A stretch of DNA of 9,688 bases from Phycisphaerales bacterium UBA1845 (GTDB lineage: Bacteria; Planctomycetota; Phycisphaerae; UBA1845), in assembly GCA_002338715.1 (NCBI GenBank), contig DDIR01000093.1, positions 36,065-45,752 of the forward strand. The letters run 5' to 3'. Under the pieces are notes generated by a model. It was not told the origin of the DNA, did not search any database, and worked only from the letters and a program-made list of their open reading frames with translations. The translations under genes and the position numbers were made by a program. Every line of letters starts with the position of its first letter. The first letter of the stretch is position 1. Shown here piece after piece: positions 7,501-9,688 of this stretch.

Positions 7501-7722
7501 CGATCCGGTATCGTAGACGTCGTCGAAGGATCGTTCGTCAAAGCGTACGTCAAAAAGTGCCGTGCCGCCGGAGTAAGTGATGGAGAGTTGTTGAATTCCG
7601 ATCGGGGCTTCGGTTGGCCCGACGAATTCTGCTGCTCCCGCTATCGACGTTAAGAGCAAGGAAAAAACTGTCGCAAACGCGACGCCCAGTGACCAACATG
7701 TTCGTTGTGTGTTGAATATCAT
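4177..7722 (-). CDS. Secreted FGE/SUMF1-like, 14x LVIVD propeller, dockerin-tailed protein
   Basis: 1181 aa. Seen in order: signal peptide 1-~30 ending AGA|AEF; an unrecognised module ~31-180; an FGE/SUMF1-like (C-type-lectin fold) domain ~185-470 with RPVNFVSWGDAARFCNWL, WVLPSEDEWYKAAYN, GGNVSEWTEG and RVSRGGAFSNPSNDARS; fourteen ~42-residue LVIVD units ~485-1068, typically ...GLQIIDVSDPANPTLLG; then three dockerin/EF-hand-like loops starting at about D1077, D1111 and D1149 (DLNRDGSSDDID, DLDADGDVDLAD, DTDGDGDVDTTD) among eight cysteines. True FGEs need a cysteine pair near the RGG region; none is there, so sulfatase activation is unlikely and ligand binding or scaffolding more likely. The ATG at 7722 is chosen for its AAGGAG site and signal peptide; the longer in-frame start at 7950 has neither and overlaps a hairpin. 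Exported, probably cell-surface or extracellular, calcium-binding by inference; partner unknown. Confidence 0.9.
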   Translation of the reverse strand: MIFNTQRTCWSLGVAFATVFSLLLTSIAGAAEFVGPTEAPIGIQQLSITYSGGTALFDVRFDERSFDDVYDTGSSGLPFTSEADIAVAFDAVADLLNTVATEYSGVESAPTFDGVRNYRLRYPSTYDATDVTRFYELGKAPYDWRLRQFYDSPVLPRNQSFPELGAPNYTWVTFTPVANQPAELIRMVTVTHPGNPGDAGNVGFGSVDHVYDIGQFEITAAQYTTFLNAVATDDTYGLYNPDMWNEERGCKIQRFGSVGHYTYDVASDYADRPVNFVSWGDAARFCNWLHNNQPSGPQDALTTEDGSYELDGAIIDEDLIAITRKANATWVLPSEDEWYKAAYNHNDGASGNYWIFPTQTNTLPTLEAPPGTDLVNGSLNIGGVMEVGAPYYRTEIGAYYSKPSASPYFTYDQGGNVSEWTEGIVTNMFGQYRVSRGGAFSNPSNDARSTNRNAFTATTEWDVFGLRVARLRNDLSPCAGEPEHLGTLITAGEANKVAAANGRAYIANGSAGLAIVNAIDPTTPAVLGTFENLDNAFDVFVEGDIAYVTDEDAGLVILNVNSAPSPSLVGFLDTQGKAYGVTVKDSKAYVAAFHHGLHIADVSDPANPTLLGTYDANGYSVDVAVEGNVAYMATLTDGLQILDVTDPQNIAVLGALDTPGQAAGIALKSNIAFVADGKSGLQIIDVSNPANPTLLSTYATTSAAVDVIIEGDIGYVPNGEDGLQVIDISDPANPTLINSYHAPGIATGVDVVGSTVYTANYESGLAIVELPHQPFELAGSYDTMDPAQQIAVQGTTAYIVGFESELHFVDVTDPTAPASISSFALPTQGTGLAVSGDIAYVGDEDEGLYIVDVSDPLTPQVLANFPAGFDIEDVLVAGPTVYLIESARLRTLDVSDPANPTLIGSLFFGGPDASARGGALSGSTVYLAARAAGLMIFDVSDLANPTLVGSFDAIVDAFDVAVVGNVAYVTDLDGDALWIIDVSDTVNPTMLGKYDLPTRGLAVNAIGTTVYVSDTLSRLYMIDASDPTAPYALATHKLVEDVQDIAVLGTTVYVANEFDGLQIFDATNECETVCESDLNRDGSSDDIDYAIMANCMLGPVNSLSHGCGTADLDADGDVDLADYMKMQQCFTGNIGSGPQVFPSGCACFDTDGDGDVDTTDYAALTAMTGPDSTAAGCTVAP
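4519..6270 (-). repeat. Fourteen tandem LVIVD repeats, ~126 bp period
   Basis: Encodes residues 485-1068 as fourteen units of 41-45 residues with the consensus [A/V]xDVxVxGxxAYVAxxxxGLxIxDVSDPxNPTLLGxY. The best matches to the consensus are the units near residues 571-612 and 697-738; units 7, 10 and 14 are most divergent. LVIVD repeats are known to be predicted beta-propeller blades. Fourteen is twice seven, fitting two seven-bladed propellers in tandem. Confidence 0.85.
6313..7170 (-). other. FGE/SUMF1-like domain lacking the catalytic cysteine pair
   Basis: Encodes residues ~185-470. The fold signature is clear from SWGDAARFCNWL, LPSEDEWYKAA, GGNVSEWTEG and the terminal GLRVAR (usual form LGFRxA). 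The only cysteines are Cys250 and Cys286. The region after SRGGAF, where copper-binding FGEs carry the two active cysteines, has none. A non-catalytic binding or structural role is inferred. Confidence 0.8.
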
Positions 7723-7727
7723 TTCTT

Positions 7728-7733
7728 CTCCTT
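7728..7733 (-). promoter_or_regulatory. Shine-Dalgarno site of the 1181-aa gene
   Basis: The minus strand reads AAGGAG with five bases (7727-7723) before the ATG at 7722-7720. This decides the start over the longer reading frame. Confidence 0.8.
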
Positions 7734-7832
7734 CTTGGTTTCCTTTATTGCACTGTTGTGATCGCCCGGTGCCATGTGTTCGTTGGGTGATCGTTTTTTG
7801 GGCTGCGACGCGGCTTCGAAAACGCCCGTCAG

Positions 7833-7866
7833 AATCAACGCGTAAAGGCCGGGATGGAGGCTCAGC
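7833..7866 (-). promoter_or_regulatory. Bipartite upstream element, copy A
   Basis: The minus strand reads GCTGAGCCT, twelve unconserved bases, then TTACGCGTTGATT, 110 bases upstream of the 1181-aa gene's ATG. Copy B at 9372-9405 has both blocks identical with the same 12-base gap and the same orientation to its gene. The two-box layout resembles a sigma-factor promoter or a dimeric regulator site. If it is an ECF-type promoter, TGAGCC and CGTT would be the -35 and -10 cores about 18 bases apart; that assignment is inference. Confidence 0.6.
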
Positions 7867-7926
7867 CAAAATCAGAACGAATTGATTCCGGTCCATTGCA
7901 AGGTCAGACGAAGATGGCGCACAGGA

Positions 7927-7957
7927 ACGCCCCGTGACTCTCAATTCCACGGGGCGT
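7927..7957 (-). terminator. 3'-end hairpin of the 438-aa dockerin gene
   Basis: ACGCCCCGTG (7927-7936) and CACGGGGCGT (7948-7957) form a perfect 10-bp GC-rich stem with an 11-base loop, starting 34 bases beyond the stop codon at 7992. No run of Ts follows on the minus strand, so it is a less certain terminator than the one at 4093-4125. It separates the two dockerin genes. Confidence 0.55.
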
Positions 7958-7991
7958 CCACTGCGGATGATTATGAACAGGGTGATTGAGC

Positions 7992-9308
7992 CTACATCGG
8001 GCCCGTGAAGTTTTGAGCGAACAGTGCATAGTCGGCAAGGTCGACGTCGCCATCGCAGTCGAGGTCGCCAGCCGGTCCGCAGGTGTCGATTTCAATCCGG
8101 TAGATCGCCTCCGTTCCATTGGTAAATCCAATGTTGGCTGCGAGGTAGTTCCCGGTGAATCCGCGCACGTGAATGTATGTGATGTACCAAACGACTTGCC
8201 CGTCAATCAGATCGCCTGACTTCACGACCGAATGCAACGCGCCGTCGCGCCAGAGCAGCAGTTCGCTCGTCGTGTTTGAATAGGCTGTAAACGCGATCAT
8301 TCCATTGTTCAGCGTGTAGAGGCCAATACTTTCGATCGTGTTACCGTTGCTCAATGCCGTAGAGGTGTCCGCGATGGTCTGGATCTGATTGCCATCGTGC
8401 AGGTAGAGGCCCAAGCCATTAGACCCCAAGCCCAAAAAGGTCACCCAACCTCCGTCGATCGCGCCGCTGTCATCGACTTCCTCAAAGACATTCGTTGTTC
8501 CGGGAATGGTCGTTGTTTGGTCCACGATTTTGGTTAGCGTGCCGTTGTTGCTAACGAAAATGCCGTAGCCGCCGGAAGCAGTCCAGGATGAGAATCCGAT
8601 GCGGTCACTCTGGCGATCGACGCCGGTCACCGCCATCTGCCTGCCGAAGGGATCTCCATTTGGCGCGAGATCGCCGAACCGCACAACGGGGGATATGACC
8701 CCGCCCTCCAAATCAAATATTCCACCTTCAATGTTTTCCGGATCCCCCCAACCCGCGGCAAACGTAAGCGTGTCGCCCTTGATGTCCGTTCGATTGTTAA
8801 TGTACTCGAATGTTGTGCCGAGCGGTTCACCTGGCACCTGTGTGTTGTTAGTGTCGACGAGCAGGGTCGCATCGGCGCCATCGGATTGCACGAGTACTTC
8901 ATGCGTTTCAAGCCCAAAGCGTTTGAAACCCTTCCACCAGGTTTTTCCGTTTTGAATCAACGGATGCTGGAACCCGTCGTAATGTTCGGTGGTGCCCGGG
9001 ATCACGTCCGAATGATCGGCGATCTTCTCAAGCACGCCATCACGAATAGCGTAGACTGAGTAGTCGTTGTTGACGTCGCTGGCCGTGAACGCGATGTCGC
9101 CATTCGCGTCGATAGCAGCCAGATTCAGACTCAAGAAAGTCCCGGACCCTTCCGGAATCGGCGTGGTCGAATCCACGAGCTTGGTGAACCGATAGGTGGG
9201 CGTACCGGCTTGGGTGGCTGTGACCACCGACAGAATCGCGAGCCCCGCGGACCAAGCACGGATTCTTCCAATCAAACGCGTTGCCATTATGAATCTGCCT
9301 TTGAACAT
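7992..9308 (-). CDS. Secreted seven-repeat (propeller-like) protein with dockerin-type tail
   Basis: 438 aa. Seen: signal peptide 1-34 (basic start, hydrophobic AGLAILSVV, cleavage after ATQA). The body holds seven units with a recurring turn of the form KIxDxxTxIPG, beginning near residues 43, 95, 149, 208, 260, 311 and 361 (for example KLVDSTTPIPEG, KIADHSDVIPG, KIVDQTTTIPG, TIADTSTAL, VVKSGDLIDG), each preceded by a strand pair like DIAFTAS...YAIRDGVL. Seven units of 50-59 residues suggest a seven-bladed beta-propeller. Such repeats occur in exported planctomycete and cyanobacterial proteins (possibly the DUF7453 group; name not certain). The tail GDLDCDGDVDLADY (from D415) is a single dockerin-type calcium loop ending in NFTGPM. 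The start at 9308 is favoured over the Met at codon 8 by an AAGGAG site seven bases upstream. No catalytic motif is seen. The gene is divergent from the ECF sigma factor. Confidence 0.85.
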   Translation of the reverse strand: MFKGRFIMATRLIGRIRAWSAGLAILSVVTATQAGTPTYRFTKLVDSTTPIPEGSGTFLSLNLAAIDANGDIAFTASDVNNDYSVYAIRDGVLEKIADHSDVIPGTTEHYDGFQHPLIQNGKTWWKGFKRFGLETHEVLVQSDGADATLLVDTNNTQVPGEPLGTTFEYINNRTDIKGDTLTFAAGWGDPENIEGGIFDLEGGVISPVVRFGDLAPNGDPFGRQMAVTGVDRQSDRIGFSSWTASGGYGIFVSNNGTLTKIVDQTTTIPGTTNVFEEVDDSGAIDGGWVTFLGLGSNGLGLYLHDGNQIQTIADTSTALSNGNTIESIGLYTLNNGMIAFTAYSNTTSELLLWRDGALHSVVKSGDLIDGQVVWYITYIHVRGFTGNYLAANIGFTNGTEAIYRIEIDTCGPAGDLDCDGDVDLADYALFAQNFTGPM

Positions 9309-9315
9309 CTGATAT

Positions 9316-9321
9316 CTCCTT
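9316..9321 (-). promoter_or_regulatory. Shine-Dalgarno site of the 438-aa gene
   Basis: The minus strand reads AAGGAG with seven bases (9315-9309) before the ATG at 9308-9306, which fixes this start. Confidence 0.8.
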
Positions 9322-9371
9322 GTTACCTCAAATCACCGTTCCGACAGCCCGGCACCCGAATTACCCTTCTT

Positions 9372-9405
9372 AATCAACGCGTAATCGTGTCGCAGAAGGC
9401 TCAGC
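9372..9405 (-). promoter_or_regulatory. Bipartite upstream element, copy B
   Basis: Both blocks (GCTGAGCCT and TTACGCGTTGATT) and the 12-base gap match copy A at 7833-7866, while the gap sequence differs. It ends 63 bases before the 438-aa gene's ATG, in the same orientation as copy A. It lies in the divergent region shared with the ECF sigma factor gene, so it could also affect that gene. Confidence 0.6.
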
Positions 9406-9431
9406 GGGAAATGCGATAGGAGCTCATTTTC

Positions 9432-9460
9432 TTGCCCGGCACGCGGAAAATCGGTATTCT
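9432..9460 (+). promoter_or_regulatory. Candidate sigma-70-type promoter of the ECF gene
   Basis: TTGCCC (9432-9437) and TATTCT (9455-9460) are separated by exactly 17 bases on the plus strand, with a start of transcription expected about 38 bases upstream of the ATG at 9505. Both boxes are imperfect, so this is a moderate call. Confidence 0.4.
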
Positions 9461-9504
9461 GGGCCTCCACACGGCGGTTCCTGAGGGACATCGGGCTTCA
9501 TGAC

Positions 9505-9688
9505 ATGGTCGACAGTTCGAATCATCCGACTGAGCTGCTAGTGGAAGTACAAGCTGGTCGTCGCTCGGCGGCAGAGGAATTGGCCTCGCTGGTTTACGAC
9601 GACATGCGCTCGATCGCGGCTCGGTTCTTTGGCGGCGAGAATCCCAATCACACACTTCAGCCGACCGCACTGGTTCACGAGGCGTATC
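9505..9688 (+). CDS. ECF-family sigma factor, 3'-truncated by window edge
   Basis: The first 61 codons are visible and the frame runs off the right edge. Seen: AAEELASLVYDDMRSIAARFF then HTLQPTALVHEAY, the sigma region 2 start of the ECF-like group abundant in Planctomycetota (TIGR02999-like, from memory). Sigma factors of this kind direct RNA polymerase to specific promoters; in this phylum they often lie next to Ser/Thr kinase genes, which cannot be checked here. The ATG at 9505 is chosen because it gives the usual short N-terminus before the conserved block; the ATG at 9500 is out of frame. The only Shine-Dalgarno-like run, GAGGGA (9483-9488), is too far upstream to be convincing. The gene is divergent from the 438-aa dockerin gene with 196 bases between starts. 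Confidence 0.85.
   Translation, partial: MVDSSNHPTELLVEVQAGRRSAAEELASLVYDDMRSIAARFFGGENPNHTLQPTALVHEAY

Noticed and set aside
7758..7796. Two CGATCAC direct repeats on the minus strand upstream of the 1181-aa gene
   Set aside because: Only seven bases each, with no counterpart upstream of the other dockerin gene; chance is likely.
7723..7950. 76-residue N-terminal extension of the FGE/LVIVD/dockerin frame
   Set aside because: It would bury the signal peptide, overlap the hairpin at 7927-7957 and the bipartite element, and ignore the good AAGGAG site before 7722.

Overview
The window looks like chromosomal DNA of a Planctomycetota bacterium, possibly Phycisphaerae-like. Three things point that way. 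There is a small membrane protein with a CxxCGYDLRG...CxxCG zinc-ribbon tail, a hallmark of that phylum. There are two secreted propeller proteins with dockerin-like DGDGDVD tails. The window ends in an ECF sigma factor of the type that carries an LQPTALVHEAY segment. The assignment rests on recalled family traits, not on a search.

Layout. Plus strand, 2-985: the C-terminal three quarters of an MtaB-type tRNA methylthiotransferase, whose start lies outside the window. Plus strand, 1078-1653: a small zinc-ribbon membrane protein of lower GC, framed by a perfect 25-bp inverted repeat (982-1006 and 1653-1677). Each arm is itself a hairpin, and a diverged third copy sits at 1029-1054. Minus strand, read from right to left: a 438-aa secreted seven-repeat protein with one dockerin-type loop (9308-7992); a 1181-aa secreted protein with an FGE/SUMF1-like domain, fourteen LVIVD repeats and three dockerin-type loops (7722-4177); a strong strand-specific terminator (4093-4125); a 667-aa polytopic NapH/CcoG-like iron-sulfur protein fused to TPRs (4069-2066); and a 72-aa single-pass membrane protein (1911-1693). 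Plus strand, 9505 to the window end: the start of the ECF sigma factor, divergent from the 438-aa gene. No gene-free stretch exceeds 300 bases.

How the parts may work together. The two secreted genes share more than their tails. Both have good Shine-Dalgarno sites, and both carry the same bipartite element upstream in the same orientation (GCTGAGCCT-N12-TTACGCGTTGATT, 22 identical bases in two blocks with exactly conserved spacing). An ECF sigma factor gene lies beside one copy, so the most interesting hypothesis is a small regulon in which a sigma factor or another regulator controls dockerin-tagged surface propeller proteins through this element. The fourteen LVIVD units fit two seven-bladed propellers, and the neighbouring protein has seven units of an unrelated repeat. 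The propeller function, the partner of the dockerin tails and the regulator of the motif are all unproven.
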